Source of the DNA: Strigamia acuminata
Taxonomy: Eukaryota; Arthropoda; Chilopoda; Geophilomorpha; Linotaeniidae
Assembly: GCA_949358305.1 (NCBI GenBank)
Contig: OX442314.1
Span: 48,182,581 to 48,246,580 of the forward strand
Reading direction: 5' to 3'
DNA length: 64,000 bases
Shown here: in pieces, positions 43,869 to 53,600 of the stretch
Position numbering within the stretch: position 1 is the stretch's first letter
How the letters are laid out: each line of letters opens with the position of its first letter
Translations under genes and position numbers: made by a program
The notes under the pieces: model-generated
What the model saw: the letters and a program-made list of their open reading frames with translations, nothing else
Told to the model about the DNA's origin: nothing
Database searches by the model: none

Positions 43869-44179
43869 ATACGCTTTAACTGTTATTGTCATTTCATTTG
43901 GTGGATTTGGGTTTTCTAGGGTTTTCAGGGTGATGGCAAATTGGTGAAATTATGAAACCGGGAACATTGTTATTTAGCTTGTATTGAATACATTCTTGAA
44001 TTTATGAGCAAAATTTTAACACCAAACAAAACCTTTTTATATCTGGGCACACGTGGGCTAAAAATTCTTTTTCCCACAGCACAACTCAACTGGGATGAGA
44101 AAAACCTCCGAAAACAACTTGAAAAAACATAGAAATAACGGTAGAAATATTTAACATAGAATACTGCATAAACTGGCAA

Positions 44180-45088
44180 TATACAGGGTGAACAAAAAGT
44201 CTGTATCTTTTCTTAATATTTCTGAAAGTGCTGACAATGCATCTAATCTAATGATGGCAAAGTACTAAAGTTGGGTGGGGCAATCTTTTGGTGACCCGAA
44301 ATTTGACCTTGGGATGTTCCTTCAAGGTCATTTGAAAATTATCTCGGAAACCGTTAGAGATAGACAGAAATTTCCAATTGTAAACTTGTAGAGCAACATT
44401 TGTTTAGTCTAAAAATGACTAATCTTCAAATCTTTTGTAGTAAATGTTTTTAAGAAAATTGCAATTTTCTAAAGTAGACACAAGTCAAAGAAAAAATGCC
44501 CCAAATTGAAAAAGTGTCAAAAACGTTCTAATTAGACGTAAAATGACCCAAAAAATCGATTCCCCTGGTTGGAATTTGCATATCTGGCACCGTTGCAGAG
44601 ACATGGGCAGAAAACTGAATTTTTGAAAAGAAAAAGTTATGAAAAAATTCAGTTTTCTGCCCATATCTCTGCAACGGTGCCAGATATGCAAATTCCAACC
44701 AAGAGAATCAATTTTTTGGGCCATTTTACGTCTAATCAGCACGTTTTTGGCACTTTTTCAATTTTGGCCATGTTGAGCCTTTGACTTGTGTCTACTTTGA
44801 AAATTGCAATTTCCTTAAAATTTTTTAGTACAAAAGATTTGAGGATTAGTCATTTTTAGACTAAATGAATGTTGCTCTACAAGTTTGCAATTGGAAATTT
44901 CTGTCTATCTCTAACGGTATCCGAGATAATTTTCAAATGACCTTGAAGGAACATCCCAAGGTCAAATTTTGGGTCACCAAAAGATTGCCCCACCCAACTT
45001 TAGTACTTTGCCATCATTAGATTAGATGCATTGTCAGCACTTTCAGAAATATTACGTAAAGATACAGACTTTTTGTTCACCCTGTATA
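44180..45088. mobile_element. Foldback element with ~430-bp inverted arms
   Basis: Starts TATACAGGGTGAACAAAAAG and ends with its reverse complement, CACCCTGTATA; the two halves are reverse complements along almost their whole length, with the turn near 44625 (GAATTTTTGAAAAG...TTATGAAAAAATTC). TA at both borders fits a TA target duplication. No ORF. Arms differ at a small number of sites. A related piece lies at 40820-40920. Confidence 0.9.
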
Positions 45089-45163
45089 TCAAATCCGTAG
45101 CCGAGCTACCAAAACATCGCCTCAAAAATCGTCAGTTTTAAACATTAAAACACCGCAAACGAC

Positions 45164-45415
45164 ATGACCGAAGAATCCACCAACATCAACGTCACATTTG
45201 ACTTCGACTGTGCACCACGCAACAAGAAATTCACCGGGCAAAGAATCATATAAACAACATTTGGCCGGCGCAATGCACTTGAAAAAAGCTCATCAAAATT
45301 TCAACGAGTGATACGGATTTGACGTTTCCTTATTGCTGTTTTGTTTGCAACAAGAAGTTTACGAGTGAAAAACCATATTGGCAGCACTTGGAGAGCAAGT
45401 CGCATGCTAGGAAAG
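45164..45415 (+). pseudogene. Remnant of a U1/matrin-type zinc-finger exon
   Basis: ATG at 45164, then a frame that breaks near 45245. Two fingers are visible in different frames. The first is damaged (CAPRNKKF where CxxCNKKF is expected; then HLAGAMHLKKAH). The second is intact: CFVCNKKF, then QHLESKSH, i.e. C-x2-C-x12-H-x5-H as in the double-strand-RNA-binding finger families. A donor GAAAG|GTAATATG follows at 45415. Frame breaks suggest a pseudogene. Confidence 0.5.
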
Positions 45416-45489
45416 GTAATATGGACGTAAGTGACATCAGGCAAAAACAAACAATTAATAATAATTACAGATAAAGAGAGAAATCATTC

Positions 45490-46530
45490 AAACAACGTCA
45501 ATAATTGGTAATGGCTGCACTCCTATATTGAGATACAGGCTAATCATACCAATACTATTCAAATGGTAATGGCTGCACTCCTAAATTGAGATACAGGCTA
45601 ATCATACCATCACTATTGAAAAATGGAAAAAACAATGGGCAGAAATCAAACGGAAATGCGAAATACCAAAATCCCAATGCCAGAGCTCTGTTTTGGCTTA
45701 GCTAGACTTTGGACGAAACCAACTAGCTTTCCCAGGGGTGACCACGAGGAGGTACAGAGTTGGACTTTACACCCCTAAATTAAAAAAAAAAATAAATAAA
45801 ACCAAAAAAAATTTTCAAAAATAAAATTAGAGTCATTTTTAATCTCGTCGTTCTCAAATTACTCACCGTTTTTGTCCCACGACAAGAATAAAAATGACTA
45901 ATTAATTGAATACATACATAATTCAATTAATTATTAATTAATATGACTTACAAACAACCTTCCCGCCCCTTGCGGCAAATTCCATATGGAGACCAGGCGC
46001 ACCTTTACCATTGGGCTAACTGGGCTGCAGCCGGGCACTGGGGCTGATGGGCACAGAAGGCCGCTGGGCACAGAAAAGTGCTGGGCAAGGGGCGCCTGAG
46101 TTTTAGTAGCCCAGGGCGCTGAAAAGTGTAAAGACGGCCTTGATGGAGACAAAGAACTCCCGGTTGGACCTGAAAAACAGACAAAAATACCTAAATAAAC
46201 ATCTACAAATATTGTCGCACTCACGATATACATCGATTCCACTCTTTTACGCATACTTTACCCATCCTTGACCGTTATTTATATATTTAAATCAATCGCT
46301 TACCAGCGCTCTCATGCCACGCCCTTAACTGCTCCGTAGCGATGGTTGGACCAGAAAAACTCGCAAAAACCTACAAAACCGACAAAAAACCTAAATAAAC
46401 ATCTACAAATGTTGTCGCACTCACGATATACATCGATTCCACTCTTTTACGATCAATCGCTGACGAGCGCGCTCTTACCACGTCCTCAACTGCTCTGGAG
46501 TGATGCTCAATGACCCTCAATGACCAGCTC
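45490..46530 (+). repeat. Dispersed repeat family member (related copy 12598-14260)
   Basis: Matches the copy at 12598-14260 in block order, with fewer 57-bp units at its start, and a different insertion. Tandem ~180-bp units with ATATACATCGATTCCACTCT occur at ~46165-46330 and ~46340-46500. Confidence 0.75.
45994..46142. mobile_element. hAT-type MITE (149 bp) with 8-bp TSD
   Basis: Flanked by ATGGAGAC at 45986-45993 and 46143-46150. Begins CAGGCGCACCTTTACC; the reverse complement of the end is CAAGGCCGTCTTTACAC, so the ends are imperfect hAT-like inverted repeats. The related copy at ~13840 has the single uninterrupted CATATGGAGACAAAGA, i.e. the empty site. Confidence 0.85.
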
Positions 46531-47202
46531 ACTGACGTGGATGAGCTTCGGGCTGTCTCTCGCACATTCCATCGCACCAGGAAAGACCGATTCTTCAACA
46601 GTCTGATAATCCAAACACGGCTTCGAATTTATTTTCGCTAGACACTGTTGAACCATTAGTCACTTCTGGACGCACCTGCAGCAAAGGGGAGATTACATCA
46701 CAACTTGACCTCAATCGGAGAATTGTAAAAATTTTAATTTTTCGTTAGAAGTTTTTTTTTGTATTTTTGGCCAAGAATAAATCAGTTTTTTGCAAACATT
46801 TTGATCGATACAGTTGTGTCTTGTCTTTACACACAGCACAGCCCATAGAATATTCTATAGACTGTGCATACGGCAAATAATTAATCACGTGACTTGTTTT
46901 GAAATAATAAATACCGTATTTCAAATTTGTGGCGCACGAAGAAGTCACAAATCATTTTAAAAAACATTTAAATAATCGACAATAAACCCTGTAGTTAAAA
47001 ACAAAATTTTCTTCAAATTTTTTTAAAATCCCGGTTTCCCTAAAACCCGGACGATCACACATCATACATCTGCGCCCAGAACCAAACAATCGATAAACAT
47101 AAATACCGGTCACACTAGTCACGCGGTGATTGTATCACGGGTTCAAACAAACCCGTGATCAACCACACAAGACAGAAGGACAGAACCAACTTGAAACTCG
47201 AC
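46531..47202. other. Upstream region of the cathepsin C gene
   Basis: AT-rich, no repeat recognised. The last ~100 bp (TGATTGTATCACGGGTTCAAA) is presumably 5' UTR or promoter; no clear TATA box. A short frame at ~46540-46640 was not supported. Confidence 0.3.
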
Positions 47203-50200
47203 ATGGCTGCGTTGTACAACTTGTTAGCCTGTTTATTCGTCCTTATTCCGCTCGCAGTAGCAGACACGCCTGCAAACTGCACTTATGACGACATTCAAGG
47301 ACGATGGATGTTCTACGAAACGGAGAGAAGTCAAAGCTCAAACGAAAATTGCAGCACAATCGGTAAAAATTAAAAAACATTAAAAACAGATCTCTCTGTG
47401 AATTTGCGATTAATCAAATGCTCAATTTGTTTGTTAGGCCCGGTCGTGTACAAAACCCAAGTGGAGCTGAAGTTTCCAAACATTGCGGTCGATGATTTGG
47501 GAAACATCGGTTTCTGGACGATAATTTACAACCAGGGGTTCGAAGTCGTGATCAATCAAAGGAAATATTTCGCGTTTTCGATGTACAAACAGTCCGGACA
47601 AAACGTGACGAATTATTGCGACCAAACGTTCCCCGGCTGGTCGCACGACATTTTGGTGCGCAACTGGGCGTGTTTTGCGGGGAAAAAATTGGGATCATAC
47701 TCTGCAAAACATAGTGTCCATCAAAAGTAAACAATTCTCAGAAAATGCTTTAAGCCGCATTCGATTGCAAACTTTAGTAGTTTCAGTCAAAAATCTTTTA
47801 TATCAGCATGCCGGTATCAGTGAAAAGGTTTTTTGTTGTTTGTTTTTAATTATAAGAGCCTGGATGAATAATTATGTTGGTATTTGGGCCAGAAATTTGA
47901 GTTTTCTCGATATTCTGAAGGTTATTATTAAAATTTGGGTAAATTTATAGAAATTTAGGCCTATTTCCTACATTTTGGACTTTTAAAAATGTCTTTTTCA
48001 ATGGCATGCTGGCTTAAAGCGGGGTAATTGTGTTCGATTAATAATTTTTGTACTTTTTTTTAGTTCTCAGATGAATGGCGTGTATAGGACTAATAAGCAT
48101 TTTATCTATGAGATAAATAATAAGCAGTCGTCGTGGAAGGCCAAAGTCTATTCGCATTATGAGAAATTGTCACATGAGGAGTTGTTGTCGATGAGGGGTG
48201 GAAGGAAATCTAAAATTGTCGAGTTAGTTTTGAAAGAAGAGAAACAAAAGAATGAATTATAAATAAATTAAATTTTAATTTTTTTTTTTAGTTTGCCAAA
48301 ACCTGTTGCAGTTTCGAGGGAGATTGAGAAGCTGACTTCGAGTTTGCCATTGGCTTTTGACTGGAGAAATGTTAGCGGAGTGAATTACGTGTCGCCGATT
48401 CGTAATCAGGCCACTTGCGGCAGTTGCTATTCGTTTGCTTCCATGGCCATGCTTGAAGCGCGTTTAAGGATTTATACGAACAACACCAACCAGGTTGTGT
48501 TTTCACCGCAAGATGTTGTCAGTTGCAGCGAATATTCTCAAGGTTTGTTTCATAAAAATCGGTGATTTTGTCGTAAAAATCGGTGATTTTGTCGTAAAAA
48601 TCGGTGATTTTGTCGTAAAAATCGGTGATTTTGTCGTAAAAATCGGTGATTTTGTCGTAAAAATCGGTGATTTTGTCGTAAAAATCGGTGATTTTGTCGA
48701 AAAATCGGTGATTTTGTCGTAAAAATCGGTGATTTTGTCGTAAAAATCGGTGATTTTGTCGTAAAAATCGGTGATTTTGTCGTAAAAATCGGTGATTTTG
48801 TCGTAAAAATCGGTGATTTTGTCGTAAAAATCGGTGATTTTGTCGTAAAAATCGGTGATTTTGTCGTAAAAATCGGTGATTTTGTCGTAAAAATCGGTGA
48901 TTTTGTCGTAAAAATCGGTGATTTTGTCGTAAAAATCGGTGATTTTGTCGTAAAAATCGGTGATTTTGTCGTAAAAATCGGTGATTTTGTCGTAAAAATC
49001 GGTGATTTTGTCGTAAAAATCGGTGATTTTGTCGTAAAAATCGGTGATTTTGTCGTAAAAATCGGTGATTTTGTCGTAAAAATCGGTGATTTTGTCGTAA
49101 AAATCGGTGATTTTGTCGTAAAAATCGGTGATTTTGTCGTAAAAATCGGTGATTTTGTCGTAAAAATCGGTGATTTTGTCGTAAAAATCGGTGATTTTGT
49201 CGAAAAATCGGTGATTTTGTCGTAAAAATCGGTGATTTTGTCGTAAAAATCGGTGATTTTGTCGTAAAAATCACGAATTTTTCGTAAAAATAGGCTCCTA
49301 TAGGAGCCCGGCGCCAATTTAAATCTTTACGGTACTATAAATCGTGGAAAATTGAATTTTGTTTTTGTTTTATAGGTTGTGAAGGTGGATTTCCTTATTT
49401 GATTGCTGGTAAATACGCGCAAGACTTCGGTGTCATTCCTGAAGAGTGTTTTCCCTACAGCGGCCGTGATGGAAAATGCTCTGAAAAACAATGCGCTCGC
49501 ACATACGTGTCCGAATACAATTACGTGGGTGGATTTTACGGAGGGTGAGTTTTATTTTTAAAAAGTTGTTTGCAGACCGGCTAGATTCATTGAAATGATA
49601 ATTTTATTTTTCAGATGCAATGAAGCATTGATGCGATATGCTCTTGTGAATAATGGACCGGTTGCGGTTGGCTTTCAGGTGTATCCTGACTTTATGACAT
49701 ATTCGTCAGGGATTTATCATCACACTGGTCTTCTAGAAAAGTTTAACCCTTTCGAGGTATGATTGCAACCACTGCATATTTACACATGAAAGTGCATATT
49801 TACACATTAAAATGAATTTTGGTTTTTTCACATTAAAATGCATTTTGGTTTTTTCACATTAATATGCATTTTGGTTTTTTCACATTAAAATGCATTTTAA
49901 TTTTTTCACATTAAAATGCATTTTGGTTTTTTCACATTAAAATGCATTTTGGTTTTTTCACATGAAAATGCATTTTGGTTTTTTCACATTAAAATGCATT
50001 TTGGTTTTTTCACATTAAAATGCATTTTGGTTTTTTCACATGAAAATGCATTTTGGTTTTTTCACATGAAAATGCATTTTGGTTTTTTCACATGAAAATG
50101 CATTTTGGTTTTTTCACATGAAAATGCATTTTGGTTTTTTCACATTAAAATGCATTTTGGTTTTTTCACATTAAAATGCATTTTGGTTTTTTCACATTAA

Positions 50201-50818
50201 AATGCATTTTGGTTTTTTCACATTAAAATGCATTTTGGTTTTTTCACATTAAAATGCATTTTGATTTTTTTTCACATTAAAATGCATTTTGGTTTTTTCA
50301 CATTAAAATGCATTTTGGTTTTTTCACATTAAAATGCATTTATTTTTTGTATGAAATGCCATTTTTCTCATTTGAAAATACAGTCGAAACTCTTTATAAC
50401 GAATCGCGTTATAACAAATTATCGATATAACGAACACCTAAAAATGGCTGGTTCGGTTGGCTGGCCGTAGAACACCGTGTTAAAATATTTCGATATAACG
50501 AATCGATTTTTTGGGTCACTTGCGATTCGTTATAAAGAGTTTCGACCGGTTTTGACTGTATTGCAATCACAAGACATGGCACAGACTCGTGTTTGCAATT
50601 TACACATTTTTAATAATTTGGATTAATTCTTTGTGTTACAGTTGACAAATCACGCCGTATTGGTGGTTGGTTACGGCGAGGAAAACGGCGAGCTTTATTG
50701 GATCGTAAAGAATTCGTGGGGCACTGGCTGGGGCGAAAAGGGTTTCTTCCGCATCAGACGTGGCAGCGACGAATGCAGTATTGAAAGTTTGGGAATGGAA
50801 GCCGTCCCCATTCCTTGA
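47203..50818 (+). CDS. Ctsc: Dipeptidyl peptidase 1 (cathepsin C), 7 exons, 448 aa
   Basis: Papain-family (C1A) lysosomal exopeptidase that removes dipeptides from N termini and activates granule serine proteases in other animals. Exons: 47203-47362, 47438-47726, 48064-48222, 48292-48542, 49376-49544, 49615-49756, 50642-50818; all introns GT-AG and phases agree. N-terminal signal peptide ([14 protein letters not shown]). Residues ~21-135 form the exclusion domain typical of this enzyme (DTPANCTY start, [19 protein letters not shown]), then a propeptide, then the mature peptidase with [13 protein letters not shown] (catalytic Cys248), [11 protein letters not shown] (His394) and [12 protein letters not shown] (Asn414). 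Length is close to the usual ~460 aa. Introns 4 and 6 are expanded by minisatellites and intron 6 holds a MITE, but no coding exon is damaged. A polyadenylation signal is near 50952. Confidence 0.96.
48554..49272 (+). repeat. 21-bp minisatellite in intron 4 of Ctsc (~34 copies)
   Basis: Near-perfect tandem copies of AAAAATCGGTGATTTTGTCGT; two units lack one T of GTCGT. It makes long artefactual minus-strand ORFs of ~250 codons. It fills almost the whole intron between donor 48543 and acceptor 49375. Confidence 0.97.
49803..50341 (+). repeat. 26-bp minisatellite in intron 6 of Ctsc (~21 copies)
   Basis: Tandem units of TTTTTTCACATTAAAATGCA followed by TTTTGG, with TTAAAA/TGAAAA variants; one unit has extra T residues at ~50266. 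Confidence 0.97.
50381..50558. mobile_element. pogo-like MITE (178 bp) in intron 6 of Ctsc
   Basis: Starts CAGTCGAAACTCTTTATAAC and ends with the reverse complement, ...GTTATAAAGAGTTTCGACC plus GGTTTTGACTG; flanked by TA (50379-50380 and 50559-50560). Inner ATCGATATAACGA-type motifs repeat. No ORF. These features fit non-autonomous pogo/Tigger elements. Confidence 0.85.
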
Positions 50819-51116
50819 AAACATCAATTTACTACTACTTAAAACCCAAACGAACATTAATCCTGTGATTTTCTATAAGCAAGTGTAATTATGCAAATTT
50901 AAAAATTTATGTACGCATATTTTAATGACTGAAAACACGAACTTTAATTAAAATAAAAAAAAAATTCAGTTTCACAACATGACAAAAACAAGATTTTCTC
51001 ATTTAATTTAAAACAAATAAAATAAAATAAATAAAATAATGGATAACGACAATTGACAACGTGTATTAAGCCTGGTCATTGTTAAGTATTTGCTTGTCAG
51101 TTTAATCGCCATTAAC

Positions 51117-52038
51117 ATGCCTATAACATTGTATTTCATGGCTGCTAGTGCGCCTTGTCGCTCAGTTTTGATGCTAGCTCACAATCTAAAATTGGATGTA
51201 AACATCGCCTACATAGATTTGATGGCCGGGGATCAGCTCAAACCAGAATTTACATCGGTAAGCATTGTTCGTATGAAGTAAACATAAAATAAATTTCTGC
51301 TAAATTCAACAAGATGAACCCTCAACATACAATTCCGACCATCAACGACGACGGCTTTATTTTGTGGGAAAGGTACGCTATGTAATCCACCGTCGCCATT
51401 TTGAATTTTAAGTATTATTTCTCTCTAGCCGTGCAATCCTCTGTTATTTCGCCAATAAATACGGAAAAGAAGACTCGCTGTACCCGAAAGATCCGGAGAA
51501 AAGGGCGTTGGTTGATCGTATGTTGTATTTCGATATGGGCACATTGTACCGCGCGTTTGCCGATTATGTGGTAAGTCACTAAGTAGGCCTAATTGTCAAT
51601 TTTTAATGGTCGATAAAGCGGTGTAATAATTTGATTTTCGTACAACTGTATAAAGCAGTATCCGCAAATTTTACTCAAGGCTGTGGCCAGTCCGGAGAAA
51701 GAGGACAAAATGATCGAATCTTTGAGTCATTTAAACACGTACTTGGAAAAGAGTATTCATGTGGCGTCCGATTTCTTGACCATTGCGGATTTTGCGATTT
51801 TTGCGACACTGGTTACGTTTCAAGTTAAGTTTTTTTTTTGGTTTGCCATTTTTTTTTTATAAATTCGGATTTTTTGGGGGGGCGGTATATTTTACAGGCG
51901 ATTAATTTCGATTTTACTAAGTTTTATAATATCTCCAGATGGATGGACTTGATGAAAACCGAATTGCCTTATTACAGCGAAGTAAACCAGAAAGGAATTG
52001 ATGATTTTCGGCAGTGGTATTTAGTCACTAGACCATAA
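51117..52038 (+). CDS. Glutathione S-transferase, delta/epsilon-type, 5 exons, 215 aa
   Basis: Cytosolic enzyme that conjugates glutathione to electrophiles. Exons: 51117-51257, 51314-51372, 51429-51570, 51659-51823, 51898-52038; all introns are 55-90 bp, GT-AG, and phases agree. N-terminal thioredoxin-fold domain: [19 protein letters not shown] with the likely catalytic Ser11, [20 protein letters not shown] (cis-Pro loop and glutathione-binding E-S). C-terminal helical domain from ~80 ([18 protein letters not shown]) with the conserved [14 protein letters not shown] motif. The SAPCR and ILWES motifs point to the arthropod delta/epsilon group. The start is ATG 51117; the frame upstream has no other ATG. 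Exon 4 could begin 3 bp earlier. It lies 298 bp after Ctsc in the same direction. Confidence 0.94.
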
Positions 52039-52291
52039 TTACAACCGAATTGTATATTTTTCATTTGATTTCAATTTTATAAAAGAAGGAAAAGAAAAAT
52101 TTAAAAAAAAACACAAAAGTTTTCTTTTTGCATCACGACTAAATTTATCTGAAAGCTACCCCTTGATACTTCCCCACAATGGCCAGGGGAGGACCATGAG
52201 GAGTTTGGACACCATTCACGATAAGAAACAATAGAAGAAACGCACAGTTTTGGATTGTATAATCTTTATTGCAGTTGCCTAGGTCGCTGGG

Positions 52292-52425
52292 CAGGGCTGG
52301 ACTGGGAACAAATTTATTGCCGGGAAATCTGGGTGTCCGGGCCACAATTAATGAAGTCGGGACAGGTCACAGCGGCCACGGGCCACCGGGAAACTCCCGG
52401 TAGCCCGCCGGGCCAGTCCAGCCAT
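52292..52425. mobile_element. Small MITE-like element with GGCTGGACTGG ends
   Basis: CAGGGCTGGACTGGGAACA at 52292 pairs with GCCGGGCCAGTCCAGCC at ~52408-52423 as imperfect inverted repeats. The interior is GC-rich with CCGGG motifs. No clear target duplication, so class (hAT-like?) is uncertain. Confidence 0.5.
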
Positions 52426-52956
52426 CGTCACCGTCTTTCTAGCGCTCTCACAACCAGTCAGCCTGGGACTGGAGCTCGAACTGTCTCCAAGATGGCGGTC
52501 AAGCCACAAAGAGACCTTGCTTAATCCTCTGTCCTGATTGGCTGTAATCAGAATGCAGCTGAGGATCCTTTTCTCGATGTTGCCAGTGCCGAGTGGCGGC
52601 GGCCAGTTGGTTTATATCAATAATTTTGAGGGAAAAAAACTTAATTTTAATAGTTTCTGGTTAAACAAATGATGCTCTACAACTTTACAATTGACATTTT
52701 TCAGATTGCATTGTTAATTTTTGAGTTACAATGTGAAAAACCATGACGCATTGTTGAAAATACAAATTTTTCTTGCTTAATGAATTGCCCATCCTCTGTT
52801 TACTCTAGATTCGTGAACACAATCTGTGATTACTACTTAGTTGCAGAAATATTCGACTGCAAGTGCAAACACTTAATCGAAACACGCGATATGTCCGTAT
52901 TTTAACCGAAGTATGATATCTTCAAGACCAAGCAATTTTTGTGCGGCCTGATGGTG
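52426..52956. other. Unrecognised flank of the plus-strand provirus
   Basis: Nothing recognised; the provirus target duplication GGTG is at 52953-52956. Confidence 0.3.
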
Positions 52957-53579
52957 TGTGACCAGCTGCCCCTGCGCACGGGTCGCTGCACTGCAACGGC
53001 AATGCACTTGGCGCAGCTCCAGCGCCTCTCGTATCTCGCGCAGCCTGTTGCGGTCCTCCGCAACCAGGTGGAGCTGCGGGCCTTTGGTCAAGCAGGATCA
53101 GGCCCCGGAAGTCGCCCTTCCGGAAGTGGTTGGTCCCCGTAGGGACAAGAGAGTTGTTGATCAACCAGCAAGGCGAACGGTCGCATCGCGACCGCCTCCG
53201 AAACTGGCTGCAAAGATAACCCGAACTATCGGCGTGGCGACGTTGTCGCCCGCCGGGACCTGAGCGTCCAGTTGCGCCACGTCCGCCGGACGTTAACCGT
53301 AACTTCGGCGGCGTGGCCCAAAACCGATTACCGACCTCGTGTGTCATGGCGGCCGATGGCCGCCGTGCCACGCGGTCTGATTAGGGACGGTTCGAAGGAA
53401 CCGCCGCCTTGGGAAATACACTATGGGACACTACAATCATACCCCTAGACATCTAATAAAGCCATAACTAAAACTATATTGTGTCTCCGTGTATTTCGTG
53501 GTTTGTTTTATCGTGTGTGTTGCGTCCAGCGCCTCCGTGGCTCTCCCCCGACCACGTGGCGTCCGTCCGAACACTCACA
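52957..53579 (+). repeat. 5' LTR of the intact provirus (623 bp)
   Basis: TG...CA ends (TGTGACCAGC / ACACTCACA). AATAAA at 53455-53460 marks the likely end of R. GC-rich, with hairpins such as GGCGGCCGATGGCCGCC (~53350). ORFs read through it on both strands are artefacts. No clear TATA box was seen upstream of the AATAAA. Confidence 0.96.
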
Positions 53580-53583
53580 ATTG

Positions 53584-53600
53584 TGGGCCCGTCCAGGATT
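53584..53600 (+). other. Candidate primer-binding site
   Basis: TGGGCCCGTCCAGGATT begins 4 bases after the LTR. It resembles the tRNA-Pro-type site known from other retroelements (TGG start and CGTCC core) with a small deletion. The host tRNA set would decide. Confidence 0.5.

Noticed and set aside
48519-49317. Long minus-strand ORFs (~250 codons) made of a 7-residue repeat
   Set aside because: They come wholly from the 21-bp intronic minisatellite, whose unit is a multiple of three without stops; the host gene is on the other strand.
52922-53371. ORFs of 100-160 codons in the LTR copies (also near 15297 and 63072)
   Set aside because: GC-rich LTR sequence is open on both strands; the frames do not continue into internal ORFs and differ in the solo LTR.
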